From assembly GCA_902168115.1 (NCBI GenBank), contig CABHPB010000067.1, positions 150,372-214,371 on the forward strand: DNA of 64,000 bases. The letters are read 5' to 3'. Both the position numbers and the translations under genes were made by a program. The notes under the pieces were generated by a model. The model was not told the DNA's origin and made no database searches. It saw only the letters and a list, made by a program, of their open reading frames with translations. The stretch is from an uncultured Methylopila sp. GTDB lineage: Bacteria > Pseudomonadota > Alphaproteobacteria > Rhizobiales > Methylopilaceae. Positions within the stretch are counted from its first letter, which is position 1. Each line of letters begins with the position of its first letter. This document shows, piece after piece, positions 46,329 through 56,598 of the stretch.

Positions 46329-46805
46329 ATGAAAAGCCCCTATGCGAAGACGGTCGGCTACGAGTTGCTGCACGCAGCCCGCCTGCACCGGGCGAGAAGC
46401 GCGCAACTTCTTCAGGACCTTGGTCTTTTCCCCGGCCAGGAGCAGGTCCTGACGTTGCTCGCGACGCAGGAGAGCGGTCGCACCATGGGCGATCTCGCGA
46501 TGGAGTTGCGCGTGCGTCCGCCGACCGCCTCGAAAACGGTTGCGCGCCTTGCGGCCCAGGGTCTCGTCGAGCGGCGCACGACGAACGGCGACGGCAGGAT
46601 CGTGAAGGTCGAACTAACCGACGAGGGCCGCAAGCGCGCCGAGGCGGTCGACGCGATCTGGCTGGAGCTGGAGCGCGAGGCCTCCGACGGGATCGACGGC
46701 AAGGACCGCAAGAAGCTGCGCAAGCTGTTGCGCAAGCTCGGCCGCAACGTCGGCGGCAAGCTCGGCGCGGCGCATGCCGACGAGGACGTCGACGACGACG
46801 AGTGA
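46329..46805 (+). CDS. MarR family transcriptional regulator
   Basis: This 158-aa winged-helix regulator contains the helix-turn-helix TMGDLAMELRVRPPTASKTVARLAAQGLVERR (about 53-84, given here in its two recognisable halves) and the wing NGDGRIVKVELTDEGR. The C-terminal tail is very acidic (DEDVDDDE). MarR proteins usually repress a divergent or adjacent gene and respond to small phenolic or reactive ligands. The divergent pyroglutamyl-peptidase-like gene is the natural candidate target. The start ATG 46329 begins the family-like sequence; a long upstream extension of the frame is antisense to the neighbour and not coding. Confidence 0.9.
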   Translation: MKSPYAKTVGYELLHAARLHRARSAQLLQDLGLFPGQEQVLTLLATQESGRTMGDLAMELRVRPPTASKTVARLAAQGLVERRTTNGDGRIVKVELTDEGRKRAEAVDAIWLELEREASDGIDGKDRKKLRKLLRKLGRNVGGKLGAAHADEDVDDDE

Positions 46806-46849
46806 GGCGCGCCGCGGCGTCGCGATCGCCCGATCCCGAGCCTGAATGA

Positions 46850-46879
46850 AAGCGGGGCGGCCTTTCGGCCGCCCCGCTT
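46850..46879. terminator. Bidirectional hairpin between marR and the aldehyde dehydrogenase gene
   Basis: AAGCGGGGCGGCC (46850-46862) pairs perfectly over 13 bp with GGCCGCCCCGCTT (46867-46879), with a TTTC loop. It lies between two convergent genes, so it can end transcripts from both. On the minus strand it is followed by TCATTC, which is only weakly T-rich. Confidence 0.75.
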
Positions 46880-46909
46880 CGCTTCGCCTGGGAGGATACC
46901 CTTGCGCGA

Positions 46910-48430
<1,521 letters not shown>

Positions 48431-48484
48431 CTCAGTCCTCCCAAAGTGGCTTTGAGCCACGTCTTGTTGCCTGGCCGCTTGTTC

Positions 48485-48499
48485 GCAGCCTTCGTGCCA
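48485..48499 (-). promoter_or_regulatory. Sigma-54 (-24/-12) promoter for the aldehyde dehydrogenase gene
   Basis: Read on the minus strand, the sequence is TGGCACG-AAGG-CTGC. It matches the consensus TGGCACG-N4-TTGC at all positions except one in the -12 element, with the GG and GC doublets and spacing intact. Transcription would start near 48473, about 43 nt before the ATG at 48430. A sigma-54 activator gene is divergent from this promoter, which strongly supports the call. Confidence 0.82.
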
Positions 48500-48620
48500 A
48501 ACAGCCGGCGCATGATCGCCAGTGAATGCTGCGCTGCGATAAGAACCTGATCTTTCACGACCTGTCAGCGAGCCTACGCCGATCGCCCGACCGCGCCAGT
48601 GGACTCTTTGGCAATGTTGC

Positions 48621-48634
48621 GCGACAGTTGTCGC
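48621..48634. promoter_or_regulatory. Palindromic activator site 1 (GCGACA-N2-TGTCGC)
   Basis: The sequence GCGACAGTTGTCGC is a perfect 6-bp inverted repeat with a 2-nt spacer. It lies about 150 bp upstream of the predicted sigma-54 transcription start and 76 bp before the activator's ATG, a typical upstream activator site position. Confidence 0.72.
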
Positions 48635-48653
48635 AACAGAGTACGAAGCGCGC

Positions 48654-48669
48654 TGCGACATGTGTCGCA
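48654..48669. promoter_or_regulatory. Palindromic activator site 2 (TGCGACA-N2-TGTCGCA)
   Basis: A perfect 7-bp inverted repeat with a 2-nt spacer contains the same GCGACA-N2-TGTCGC core as site 1. The centres are 34 bp apart, roughly three helical turns. A third half-site TGCGACA follows at 48673-48679. These are the probable binding sites of the AcoR-like protein, which may also autoregulate. Confidence 0.72.
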
Positions 48670-48709
48670 AGCTGCGACACCGGGAAGAGACGGCCGGAAG
48701 GCGAGACTC

Positions 48710-50572
48710 ATGGAGCCCCAAGCTCCCCGTAGGGACGTGCTGAAAGCGCGGCGGGATTTCTTCGATCGCGGCGCCGAGCCGGAAGGACTTTCCCCCGAAA
48801 TCCTTCGCTCGTGGCTGCGCTGCGCCGAGCGGGGATTCGACAGCCATGCGCGCCCGTTGATCGAGCCGGTCGGCTCGTCGGCGTTGCGCGACCTGCACGA
48901 ACGCAACGACGAGCTGATCCGGCAAAGTCGCCCCGAGCTGGAGACGCTGGCAGGCGCGGCCCGCGACACCGCCAGCCTCGTGATCCTCACCGACGCTTCA
49001 GGATACGTGCTCGACGCCTTCGGGGATCCGGGCTTCGCGGGCAAGGCGGCGGGCGTCGCGCTGCGGCCCGGCGCCAAATGGGCCGAGGCGTCGACGGGCA
49101 CGAACGCGATCGGCACCGCGCTGGTCGAGCGGCGCCCGATCGAGGTGCGGGGCGCCGAGCACTATTTCGAGCCGCACCGTATCCTGACCTGCGCGGCGGC
49201 GCCGATCTTCGATCCGCGCGGCGGGCTTCGCGGCGCGCTCGACCTGTCCGGCCATGCGGGCGCGCCCCAGTCGCTTGCCCTGATCCGCATGGGCGTCGAC
49301 CAGATCGAACGCCGCATGTTCGCCGAGGCGTTTCGCGCAAAGGACATCGTCCGTTTCCACGCCGATCCCGCGCTGCTCGGCACGGCGCAGGAGGCCATGC
49401 TCGCCTTCGAGGGCGCGCGGCTCGTCGCAGCCAACCGTTATGCGCTCCGCCTGCTCGACCTCGACTGGAATGCGCTCGGCGCCCGCTCCTTCGGCGACCT
49501 GTTCGACGGACGCCGTCGGCTGGATGACGGGCGGCTCGTCACGCGCTCCGGCGCGACAGTCCATGTCGAGACGCCGCCGCGGCAGACCGTCGTTCCCGGC
49601 GCCTCGATCGCGCCGCCGTCGCAGCGCAACGTCGCGCAAGGCCCGGTAGCGCCGGCCGCACGCCCCTATTTCGACGCCGGGACCAGCGCCAACCTGAAGC
49701 GCGCCATAAAACTCGTCGACGGCGACGTGCCGATCCTGATCCAGGGCGAGACGGGCTCGGGCAAGGAGATGTTCGCGCGCGCCGTCCACACCGCTTCTTC
49801 GCGCGCGGAAAAGCCGTTCGTGGCGGTCAACTGCGCGGCGATCCCGGAAAGCCTGATCGAAGCCGAGCTGTTCGGTTACGAGCCGGGCGCCTTCACCGGA
49901 GCGCGCAAGTCCGGGTCCAAGGGTCTGCTGCGCGAGGCCGAGGGCGGCGTCCTGTTTCTCGACGAAATCGGCGACATGCCGCTCGTCCTGCAGGCGCGGC
50001 TGCTGCGCGTTGTGCAGGACCGCAGCGTCACGCCTCTCGGTGGCGGCCGGCCGACGCCGCTCGATCTCAGGCTGATCTGCGCCACGCACCGCGACCTGAC
50101 GGCGCTCTCGGCGTCAGAGGCTTTCCGCGCTGACCTCTATTTCCGGCTCGCACAGTTCACCTTCGCACTGCCTCCGTTCCGCGCGCTCAACGACACGGCG
50201 GCGGCGATCGACGCGCTCTGGAGCGGCCTGAGGCGCGAGGGCCGCTCGCTCGCGCCCGAGACGGTCGACGCGATGCGGCGGCATTCCTGGCCGGGCAACC
50301 ACCGCGAGCTCGCCGGCGTGATGAAGGCGATGATCGCGCTCTCCGAGCCGGGCGAAACGCTTGGGCCGGAGCTGCTGCCGGCGAGCGTTCTCGGCGTGCC
50401 CCCCCGTCGCCCCGACGCCGCCGAGCGCGCAGAAGGGGACCTCGCGGCGCTGACGCGCGGCGCCATGCTGGCGGCGATCGAGGCCTGCGACGGCAATGTC
50501 TCGGCCGCCTCCAAGCGCCTCGGCGTCAGCCGCTCGACGCTTTACCGGAAGGCGCTTGGCGGGCGGGGCTGA
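48710..50572 (+). CDS. AcoR-like sigma-54-dependent transcriptional activator
   Basis: This 620-aa activator senses a small molecule rather than phosphate. The N-terminal GAF-type domain (about 50-200) includes [18 protein letters not shown], a stretch shared with AcoR-family regulators of alcohol, acetoin and aldehyde catabolism. The AAA+ domain has Walker A GETGSGKE at 346-353, GAFTGA at 393-398 and Walker [14 protein letters not shown]. The Fis-type helix-turn-helix is [19 protein letters not shown] at the C-terminus. ATG 48710 is preceded by GGAAGG. It diverges from the aldehyde dehydrogenase gene, whose promoter carries a sigma-54 motif and palindromic sites. Confidence 0.93.
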   Translation: MEPQAPRRDVLKARRDFFDRGAEPEGLSPEILRSWLRCAERGFDSHARPLIEPVGSSALRDLHERNDELIRQSRPELETLAGAARDTASLVILTDASGYVLDAFGDPGFAGKAAGVALRPGAKWAEASTGTNAIGTALVERRPIEVRGAEHYFEPHRILTCAAAPIFDPRGGLRGALDLSGHAGAPQSLALIRMGVDQIERRMFAEAFRAKDIVRFHADPALLGTAQEAMLAFEGARLVAANRYALRLLDLDWNALGARSFGDLFDGRRRLDDGRLVTRSGATVHVETPPRQTVVPGASIAPPSQRNVAQGPVAPAARPYFDAGTSANLKRAIKLVDGDVPILIQGETGSGKEMFARAVHTASSRAEKPFVAVNCAAIPESLIEAELFGYEPGAFTGARKSGSKGLLREAEGGVLFLDEIGDMPLVLQARLLRVVQDRSVTPLGGGRPTPLDLRLICATHRDLTALSASEAFRADLYFRLAQFTFALPPFRALNDTAAAIDALWSGLRREGRSLAPETVDAMRRHSWPGNHRELAGVMKAMIALSEPGETLGPELLPASVLGVPPRRPDAAERAEGDLAALTRGAMLAAIEACDGNVSAASKRLGVSRSTLYRKALGGRG

Positions 50573-50650
50573 CCGCCACGGAATTCCTTGCAATCGGGAA
50601 CTTCGGCTTTGCGTTGTCGGCCCCGCGACGGCGCCCATATCCAGAAATGA

Positions 50651-50674
50651 ATGGCCGCGACCTCGCGCGGCCAT
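50651..50674. promoter_or_regulatory. Inverted repeat upstream of the aldo/keto reductase gene
   Basis: ATGGCCGCG (50651-50659) and CGCGGCCAT (50666-50674) are perfect 9-bp arms with a 6-nt spacer, ending 23 bp before the ATG of the reductase gene. It may be an operator or a leader hairpin; there is no T run, so a terminator for the upstream gene is less likely. Confidence 0.45.
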
Positions 50675-50697
50675 GCTGATTTTCCGGAGATATTTTC

Positions 50698-51576
50698 ATG
50701 AGCGACGTTTCAGCGGCCGCATCCGGCCAGTTCACGCTCGGCGACAAGACGTTCAACCGACTCGGCTTCGGCGCCATGCGCGTCACGGGCGACGGCGTCT
50801 GGGGCCAGCCGCAGGACAAGGACGGCGCGATCGAGACCCTGAAGGCGCTGCCGGACCTCGGCGTGACCTTCATCGACACCGCCGACAGCTACGGCCCCTT
50901 CGTCAGCGAGTCGCTGATCCGGCGGGCCCTGCATCCCTATGACGGGCTGACCATCGCGACAAAGGGCGGGCTCGTCCGCCACGGCCCTAGCGTCTGGCTG
51001 CCGGTCGGCCGGCCGGAATATCTCAAGCAGTGCGTGCTGATGAGCCTGCGCCGGCTCCGGGTCGAGCAGATCGACCTCTGGCAGCTTCATCGCATCGATC
51101 CGAAGGTTCCGCGGGACGAGCAGTTCGGCGTGATGGCCGAGATGCAGAAGGACGGGCTCGTCGCCCATCTCGGCCTCAGCGAGGTCGGCGTCGACGACGT
51201 CGAGGCTGCATCGAGGCACTTCACGGTCGCGACGGTGCAGAACCGCTACAACCTCGTCGACCGCACGAGCGAAGCGGTGCTCGACCATTGCGAGACGAAG
51301 GGGATCGGCTTCATCCCCTGGTTCCCGCTTGCTGCGGGCGATCTCGCAAAGCCCGGATCCGTGCTCGACCAGATCGCGCACAAGCTCGACGCCTCGCCGA
51401 GTCAGGTCGCGCTCGCCTGGGTGCTGAAGCGTTCGCCCGTGATGCTGCCGATCCCTGGCACCTCCAAGGTCAAGCACCTCGAGGAGAACGTCGCCGCGGC
51501 CGCGCTTGCGCTGTCCGACGCGGATTTCTCCGCGCTCGACGAGCAGGGGAAGGCGGCCTTCAAGCAGGCGGCCTGA
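50698..51576 (+). CDS. Aldo/keto reductase
   Basis: This NADPH-dependent (beta/alpha)8 oxidoreductase is 292 aa. The catalytic tetrad is visible: Asp in FIDTADSYG, Tyr in the same segment, Lys in IATKGGL, and His in LWQLHRID. The C-terminal cofactor-binding [15 protein letters not shown] is typical. CCGGAG precedes the ATG. It follows the AcoR-like activator gene after 125 bp and could serve in aldehyde detoxification with the nearby dehydrogenase, but no shared regulatory element was found. The substrate is unknown. Confidence 0.94.
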   Translation: MSDVSAAASGQFTLGDKTFNRLGFGAMRVTGDGVWGQPQDKDGAIETLKALPDLGVTFIDTADSYGPFVSESLIRRALHPYDGLTIATKGGLVRHGPSVWLPVGRPEYLKQCVLMSLRRLRVEQIDLWQLHRIDPKVPRDEQFGVMAEMQKDGLVAHLGLSEVGVDDVEAASRHFTVATVQNRYNLVDRTSEAVLDHCETKGIGFIPWFPLAAGDLAKPGSVLDQIAHKLDASPSQVALAWVLKRSPVMLPIPGTSKVKHLEENVAAAALALSDADFSALDEQGKAAFKQAA

Positions 51577-51593
51577 GGCTCCGTCGGCGGCGC

Positions 51594-51965
51594 TCAGCCG
51601 GCCTGCGCGCAGATGGCCGTGACGAAGCCTGACTGGTCCGGTTTCAGAAGAACGATGTCGAACGCCGTCGCTCCGCCGTCCTGGCGGGCGACGGTGTGGT
51701 CGATGCGGTAGCCGGCCTTCTTCAGCTCGCCCATTTCGCCCATCTCCCCGAGCCAGAAGATGCGGTCGGGGCCGAGCATGACGAATTTTGCGGGCGGGCC
51801 GAATGCGCCCTCTCTGGACAGGCCAGCATAGGTGTCGCCAGCGATCCTGATCGAGCCGATCGTCTTGCCGTCAAGCACGCAGCCATAGACGCCGTCGGTC
51901 GGCGGGACCGCCGAAGCCGCGGAGGCCGACAGCAGAACGGTCAGACCGGCGAGGGTCGTGCGCAT
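51594..51965 (-). CDS. Secreted small hypothetical protein
   Basis: This 123-aa protein has a signal peptide (about 1-19, ending ASAASA before VPPTDGVYGCVLDGK). The mature part contains two Cys, one near the N-terminus and one in the final AICAQAG, which could pair. A strand-rich middle (IGSIRIAGDTYAGLSREG and AKFVMLGPDRIFWLGEMG) includes a short GEMGEMGEL repeat. No family was recognised. It lies 56 bp after the RidA gene on the same strand and converges on the aldo/keto reductase gene. Confidence 0.68.
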   Translation of the reverse strand: MRTTLAGLTVLLSASAASAVPPTDGVYGCVLDGKTIGSIRIAGDTYAGLSREGAFGPPAKFVMLGPDRIFWLGEMGEMGELKKAGYRIDHTVARQDGGATAFDIVLLKPDQSGFVTAICAQAG

Positions 51966-52021
51966 GGCGGCGAGCTTGCCGAGAGCGCAACGCCCCCGCA
52001 AGAGCGCGGCGGGATACCGCC

Positions 52022-52408
52022 TCAGGCCGTCGGCAGTTTCGCCAGAACCTCGACCTCGAGCTTCATCTCCGGCTTCAGCAGGCCGCAGACGATCAGCGTG
52101 TTGGCGGGACGGATCTCGCCGAAGATCGCGCCGGTGACGCGGAACAGCGCGTCGGCGTCGGCGGCGTCGACGAGATAGTAGCGAGTCTGCACCACGTCCT
52201 TGAACGAGGCGCCGGCCTCGGCGAGCGCCTTCTCGATCGTGGCGAAGGCGTTCCTCGCCTGCGTCTCGGCGTCCTCGGGCATCGACATCGAGGCGTAGTC
52301 GTAGCCCGTCGTGCCTGAGACGAAGACGAAGCCGCCGTCGACCACCGCGCGGCTGTAGCCCGCGACCTTTTCGAAGGGCGAGCCGGTGGAGATCAGGCGG
52401 CGGGACAT
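52022..52408 (-). CDS. RidA family (YjgF/UK114) protein
   Basis: This 128-aa RidA-superfamily protein hydrolyses reactive enamine/imine intermediates in the archetypal members. The sequence has the N-terminal SPFEKVAGYSRAVVDGGFVFVSGTTGYD, then NAFATIEKALAEAGASFKDVVQTRYYLVD and the C-terminal LEVEVLAKLP. The usual Arg near the end (KIEIEA-R) is not obvious here: the final strand reads MKLEVEVLAKL, so imine deaminase activity is uncertain. The start ATG 52408 begins the family fold. It is downstream of xerD; a 7-bp GC hairpin at 52427-52443 separates them. Confidence 0.88.
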   Translation of the reverse strand: MSRRLISTGSPFEKVAGYSRAVVDGGFVFVSGTTGYDYASMSMPEDAETQARNAFATIEKALAEAGASFKDVVQTRYYLVDAADADALFRVTGAIFGEIRPANTLIVCGLLKPEMKLEVEVLAKLPTA

Positions 52409-52483
52409 CTTCGGGACCTCTGCTGGCCCGCCGGAACGGCGGGTCTCGGCCGCCCTCGTGGCGCGCTTCGCGCCTCCCGTCAA

Positions 52484-53422
52484 TCAGCGCGCCTCGGCGT
52501 CGCCAAGCGGGTGGAGGTCGCGGACCATCGCCCGCGCGCGCTCGTCGAGCACGTGGGTGTAGATCTGGGTCGTCGCGATGTCGGCGTGGCCGAGCATCTG
52601 CTGCACGGCGCGCAGATCCGCCCCGTTCTGTACAAGGTGGCTCGCGAAAGCGTGCCGCAGCACGTGCGGACTGACCTTGTCGGGCGACAGCCCGGCGCGG
52701 GCGGCCGCCGCCTTCAGCTCGCGGGCGAAGACCTGACGGGTCAGGTGGCCGGACTCTCCGCCGGCCGGAAAAAGCCACGGGCCGTCCGACGCACGCCCCA
52801 TCTGCCTGAGCGCCTCCAGATAGCCGGCCATGGCCTGCTTCGCGACCGGCGTCAGGGGGACGAGCCGTTCGCGGCCGCCCTTGCCCTTGACCGCGACGAC
52901 CGCGGCGTCCGGCCGGGCGGCGGAGCGCGGCAGCGTGACGAGTTCCGAGACGCGCAGGCCCGCGCCGTAGGCGAGCTCCAGCAGGCAGACCATCCGGGCG
53001 GCTGCGAGCCTCGCGCGCGGCGTCGGCTCCGGTCCCGGATTGCCGGCCTCCGCGATCAGGCGTTCGAGTTCGTCCACCGACATCGTCTTTGGGAGCGGAC
53101 GGCCGCGGCGCGGTCCGTCGAGCGCCGAGGTCGGGTCGTCCTTACGGATCGCGTCGGCGTAGAGGAACTTGTGGAGCTGGCGAATCGCGGAAAGCTTCCG
53201 GGCGGCGGAGGAGGCGGCGAAGCCTTCCGCCGCGAGCGCCGCGAGATGCGCCCTGACGTCGTCGACGCCGGCCGTCATCGGCTCCGCGCCGCGACTGCCG
53301 AGAAACGACACGTAGTCGTCGAGATCGCGCTCATAGGCGGCGAGCGTGTTCTTCGCGGCGCCCCGCTCGGCGCTCGCCATTTCGAGGAACGCCTCGACGT
53401 GGCGGCGTGCCCTTGCGCTCAC
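52484..53422 (-). CDS. xerD: Tyrosine recombinase XerD
   Basis: This site-specific recombinase resolves chromosome dimers at dif with XerC. The 312-aa protein has an N-terminal SAM-like core-binding domain (about 1-90). All catalytic residues are in the second half: Arg157 (GAGLRVSEL), Lys179 (VKGKGGRERLVPL), His253 and Arg256 (PHVLRHAFA), His279 (MLGHADI), and nucleophile Tyr288 (TTQIYTHV). The start is GTG 53422, overlapping the stop of an upstream small membrane protein gene as GTGA; a longer upstream frame has no homologous sequence. The xerD / aroK / aroB neighbourhood is normal for Hyphomicrobiales chromosomes and argues against a phage integrase. Confidence 0.92.
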   Translation of the reverse strand: MSARARRHVEAFLEMASAERGAAKNTLAAYERDLDDYVSFLGSRGAEPMTAGVDDVRAHLAALAAEGFAASSAARKLSAIRQLHKFLYADAIRKDDPTSALDGPRRGRPLPKTMSVDELERLIAEAGNPGPEPTPRARLAAARMVCLLELAYGAGLRVSELVTLPRSAARPDAAVVAVKGKGGRERLVPLTPVAKQAMAGYLEALRQMGRASDGPWLFPAGGESGHLTRQVFARELKAAAARAGLSPDKVSPHVLRHAFASHLVQNGADLRAVQQMLGHADIATTQIYTHVLDERARAMVRDLHPLGDAEAR

Positions 53423-53634
53423 CTGGTCGTCGGCGCGTCGCCGCCGTCTGCGCCCGCGGTCTTGGCCGGCGGCTGTGCGGCGGCGACGGGCTGGATCTTC
53501 AGGCGCTGGGACGGGATGTCGACGGTCATTTCGCGCGTGCGCGGCGACACGAAGGTCGCAAGCGCGAACACCGACGCGAAGCCGAGCGCCACGAGCACGG
53601 CCAGCACGGTCACGAATCGCATCAAGCTCGGCAT
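53419..53634 (-). CDS. Small membrane protein upstream of xerD
   Basis: This 71-aa protein has one transmembrane segment (about 6-28, RFVTVLAVLVALGFASVFALATFV) and a short Pro/Ala-rich tail, so its C-terminus is probably periplasmic. A second ATG (53622) could be the start. It overlaps xerD by 4 bp. The same kind of small protein lies between aroK and xerD in several related genomes as I recall; function is unknown. It diverges from aroK with a 152-bp gap. Confidence 0.72.
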   Translation of the reverse strand: MPSLMRFVTVLAVLVALGFASVFALATFVSPRTREMTVDIPSQRLKIQPVAAAQPPAKTAGADGGDAPTTR

Positions 53635-53786
53635 TTGCGCACCGTCCGTTTCGCCGTTCGACCGTGCGCCCCGTCAATCAGGTCAACACGGCCGCTCACG
53701 CTCGGCAAGCGCCATGATTGTATAAGCTCAGGCTTTAGGAATAGGTTTCGCCCCGCCGCGCCCCGGGCGCGGTTTCGTTTCAGGCT

Positions 53787-54431
53787 ATGGCCGTGATGCA
53801 ACAACTTGAAGACGTGCGAACCACTGGCGAGGACGGCTCCCGCATGCATCGCGAACGCGATCCGAATCTTCCGGAGCGCGCCCGCGCGGCCCTCGGCGGC
53901 CGTTCCGTGACGCTCGTCGGCATGATGGGCGCAGGCAAGACCTCGGTCGGCCGGCGGCTCGCAAACGCGCTCGACCTGCCCTTCAAGGACGCCGACGCGG
54001 AGATCGAGGCCGCGGCCGGCATGACGATTCCGGACATCTTCTCGACCCACGGCGAACCGTATTTCCGTTCCGGCGAGGCCCGCGTGATCGCCCGCCTGCT
54101 CGACGAGGGCCAGAAGGTGCTGGCGACCGGCGGCGGCGCCTGGATGAACCTCGAGACGCGCGAGCGCATCGGGCAGGCGGGCGTGTCGATCTGGCTGCAC
54201 GCCGAACATGACGTGCTGCTCCGGCGGGTCCGCAAGCGCGGCGGCCGCCCGCTCCTGGCCTCGGCCGATCCGGAGGCGACGCTGAGGCGGCTGATCGACG
54301 AGCGCTACCCGACATACGCGCTCGCCGACGTCACGATTCATTCGCGCGACGCGCCGCACGACCACACCGTCGCCGACATTCTGGAGGCGCTGTGCGGGAT
54401 CCCGCCGCACACGCAGGAGCAGCCGTCATGA
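53787..54431 (+). CDS. aroK: Shikimate kinase
   Basis: This enzyme phosphorylates shikimate at O3 in aromatic amino-acid synthesis. The 214-aa protein has Walker [10 protein letters not shown] at 45-53, the shikimate-binding DADAEIE and FRSGEARVI, and GGGAWM. It has an N-terminal extension of about 35 residues relative to E. coli AroK; starts at 53796 or 53844 are possible. It overlaps aroB by 4 bp (ATGA). Confidence 0.95.
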   Translation: MAVMQQLEDVRTTGEDGSRMHRERDPNLPERARAALGGRSVTLVGMMGAGKTSVGRRLANALDLPFKDADAEIEAAAGMTIPDIFSTHGEPYFRSGEARVIARLLDEGQKVLATGGGAWMNLETRERIGQAGVSIWLHAEHDVLLRRVRKRGGRPLLASADPEATLRRLIDERYPTYALADVTIHSRDAPHDHTVADILEALCGIPPHTQEQPS

Positions 54432-55564
54432 GCCTCGCCGCGACCCTCGCGGAGCCCCAGGTTTCGGAACGCGTCGAGGTCGGCCTCGGCGCCCGCGCCT
54501 ACGACATCCTGATCGGCCCCGGCCTGCTGGCGTCCGCGGGAGACCGCATCGCCGCGCTCGGCGCCCGCACGGTCGGCGTGGTCACGGACGCGAACGTGGC
54601 GAACTTGCATCTCGCGACCGTCGAGCGGTCGCTCGCCGACGCGGGGCTGGGATTCAGCACGGTGGTCGTGCCTGCCGGCGAGCCTTCGAAATCGTTCGCC
54701 CGGCTCGCCGAGGTCGTGGATGGTCTGCTGGCGGCCAGGATCGAGCGCGGCGACGTCGTGCTCGCGCTCGGCGGCGGCGTGGTGGGCGATCTCGCCGGCT
54801 TCGCCGCGGCGATTCTTCGACGGGGGGTCCGGTGCGTGCAGGCGCCGACCTCGCTGCTCGCGCAGGTCGACAGCTCCGTCGGCGGCAAGACCGGCATCAA
54901 CTCGGCCCGCGGCAAGAACCTGATTGGCGCGTTCCACCAGCCGAGCCTCGTGCTCGCCGACGTCGACGCCCTCGACACGCTCCCGCCGCGCGAGCTCAGG
55001 GCCGGCTACGCCGAGGTCGTGAAGTACGGCCTGATCGACGATCACGCCTTCTTCGAGTGGCTCGAGGCGCGGCCGCGGGCGGCGTTCGAAGCGGGCCAGG
55101 ACCGCATTCGGGCGATCGCGACGAGCTGCCGCGCCAAGGCGGCGGTGGTCGCGCGCGACGAGCACGAGACCGGCGACCGCGCCCTGCTCAACCTCGGCCA
55201 CACCTTCGGCCACGCGCTCGAGGCCGACGTCGCCTATGACGGCGCGCGGCTGATCCATGGCGAGGGCGTCGCGATCGGCATGGCGATGGCGTTCCGGTTC
55301 TCGGCCTCGCTCGGCCTGTGCCCTGCGGAAGACGCGACCCGCGTCGAGCGTCATCTGCAGGCTGTCGGCCTGCCGACCAGCGCGAAGGCGATTCCCGGAG
55401 GGGTGGGCTCCGCCGAAGTGCTGTTCGGACACATGCAGCAGGACAAGAAGGTCTCGCGCGGCAAGCTGACCTTCATCCTCGCGCGCGGTATCGGCCGCAG
55501 CTTCGTGGCGAAGGATGTCGATCCCGCCGCGGCGCTTGCATTTCTGGAGCGGGACCTCGCATAA
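54428..55564 (+). CDS. aroB: 3-dehydroquinate synthase
   Basis: This NAD- and metal-dependent enzyme makes 3-dehydroquinate from DAHP in the shikimate pathway. The 378-aa chain contains [33 protein letters not shown], the metal-binding GHTFGHALE (two His), and [14 protein letters not shown] 54428 overlaps the aroK stop, so the two are translationally coupled. No CorC/HlyC-type gene follows, though one often does in related genomes; sulfate-activation genes come next instead. Confidence 0.96.
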   Translation: MSLAATLAEPQVSERVEVGLGARAYDILIGPGLLASAGDRIAALGARTVGVVTDANVANLHLATVERSLADAGLGFSTVVVPAGEPSKSFARLAEVVDGLLAARIERGDVVLALGGGVVGDLAGFAAAILRRGVRCVQAPTSLLAQVDSSVGGKTGINSARGKNLIGAFHQPSLVLADVDALDTLPPRELRAGYAEVVKYGLIDDHAFFEWLEARPRAAFEAGQDRIRAIATSCRAKAAVVARDEHETGDRALLNLGHTFGHALEADVAYDGARLIHGEGVAIGMAMAFRFSASLGLCPAEDATRVERHLQAVGLPTSAKAIPGGVGSAEVLFGHMQQDKKVSRGKLTFILARGIGRSFVAKDVDPAAALAFLERDLA

Positions 55565-55623
55565 GACCGCCCGAAGCGAGACCGAGCGTCGCAGCGCCTT
55601 GCCTCTTTGCTTGAAACCGTCTT

Positions 55624-55669
55624 ATGTCTTCGTCGACATATTACATCTTTTCGCTGCTATTTAGCGAAA
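55624..55669. promoter_or_regulatory. AT-rich inverted repeats in the cysD upstream region
   Basis: The gap between aroB and cysD (125 bp) is unusually AT-rich for this window. It contains ATGTC-N6-GACAT (55624-55639) and TTTCGCT-N7-AGCGAAA (55649-55669), the second ending 20 bp before the cysD start. No Shine-Dalgarno sequence is obvious before that start. These may be operator sites or a leader hairpin for control by sulfur status; the regulator is not known. Confidence 0.45.
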
Positions 55670-55689
55670 TCAACGCGCCGAGCTAGTAA

Positions 55690-56598
55690 ATGTCTTCCGG
55701 TCTGTCGACGCATCTGAAGCGGCTCGAAGCCGAGTCGATCCACATCATCCGTGAGGTCGCGGCCGAGTTCCGCAACCCTGTGATGCTGTACTCGATCGGC
55801 AAGGATTCGTCGGTGATGCTTCATCTCGCGATGAAGGCGTTCTACCCGTCGAAGCCGCCCTTCCCGCTGCTTCATGTCGACACGACGTGGAAGTTCCGCG
55901 AGATGATCAAGTTCCGCGACGAGACCGCGAAAAACCTCGGCATCGACCTGATCGTCCACATCAACGAGGACGGGGTGAAGCGCGGCATCAGCCCGATCGC
56001 GTCCGGCTCCAACGTCCACACCCAGGTGATGAAGACCGAGAGCCTCAGGCAGGCGCTCGACAAGCACGGCTTCGACGCGGCCTTCGGCGGCGCGCGCCGC
56101 GACGAGGAGAAGAGCCGCGCCAAGGAGCGCGTGTTCTCGTTCCGCACCGCCAACCATGCCTGGGACCCGCGCAACCAGCGCCCGGAGCTCTGGCGGCTCT
56201 ACAACACTCGGGTGAAGCAGGGCGAGTCGATCCGCGTCTTCCCGATCTCGAACTGGACCGAACTCGACGTCTGGCAGTACGTGCAGGCAGAGAACATCCC
56301 GGTCGTCCCGCTCTACTTCGCGGCCGAACGACCGGTGGTGGAGCGCGGCGGCACGCTGCTGATGCGCGATGACGACCGCCTGCCGCTCGAGCCCGGCGAG
56401 GTCGAGCAGATGAAGGTCGTGCGCTTCCGCACCCTCGGCTGCTACCCGCTGACCGGCGCGATCGAGAGCACCGCGACCACGCTCGACGACATCATCGCCG
56501 AAATGCTCGCCTCCACGACCTCGGAGCGTCAGGGCCGTCTGATCGACAGCGACGAGGCCGGCTCGATGGAGAAGAAGAAGAAGGAGGGGTACTTCTGA
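55690..56598 (+). CDS. cysD: Sulfate adenylyltransferase subunit 2 (CysD)
   Basis: This small subunit of ATP sulfurylase adenylates sulfate to APS. The 302-aa protein has the PP-loop [13 protein letters not shown] (about 34-46). Family segments [22 protein letters not shown] and [10 protein letters not shown] follow, then a C-terminal basic tail ending EKKKKEGYF. It overlaps cysNC by one base, so expression is coupled. No cysH or cysI reductase genes are adjacent, which suggests the activated sulfate may go to PAPS-dependent reactions as well as assimilation. Confidence 0.97.
   Translation: MSSGLSTHLKRLEAESIHIIREVAAEFRNPVMLYSIGKDSSVMLHLAMKAFYPSKPPFPLLHVDTTWKFREMIKFRDETAKNLGIDLIVHINEDGVKRGISPIASGSNVHTQVMKTESLRQALDKHGFDAAFGGARRDEEKSRAKERVFSFRTANHAWDPRNQRPELWRLYNTRVKQGESIRVFPISNWTELDVWQYVQAENIPVVPLYFAAERPVVERGGTLLMRDDDRLPLEPGEVEQMKVVRFRTLGCYPLTGAIESTATTLDDIIAEMLASTTSERQGRLIDSDEAGSMEKKKKEGYF

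Noticed and set aside
52484..53422. Tyrosine recombinase considered as a phage or island integrase
   Set aside because: The size, motifs and xerD-aroK-aroB setting fit housekeeping XerD, and no att-like repeats, tRNA or mobile genes are nearby.
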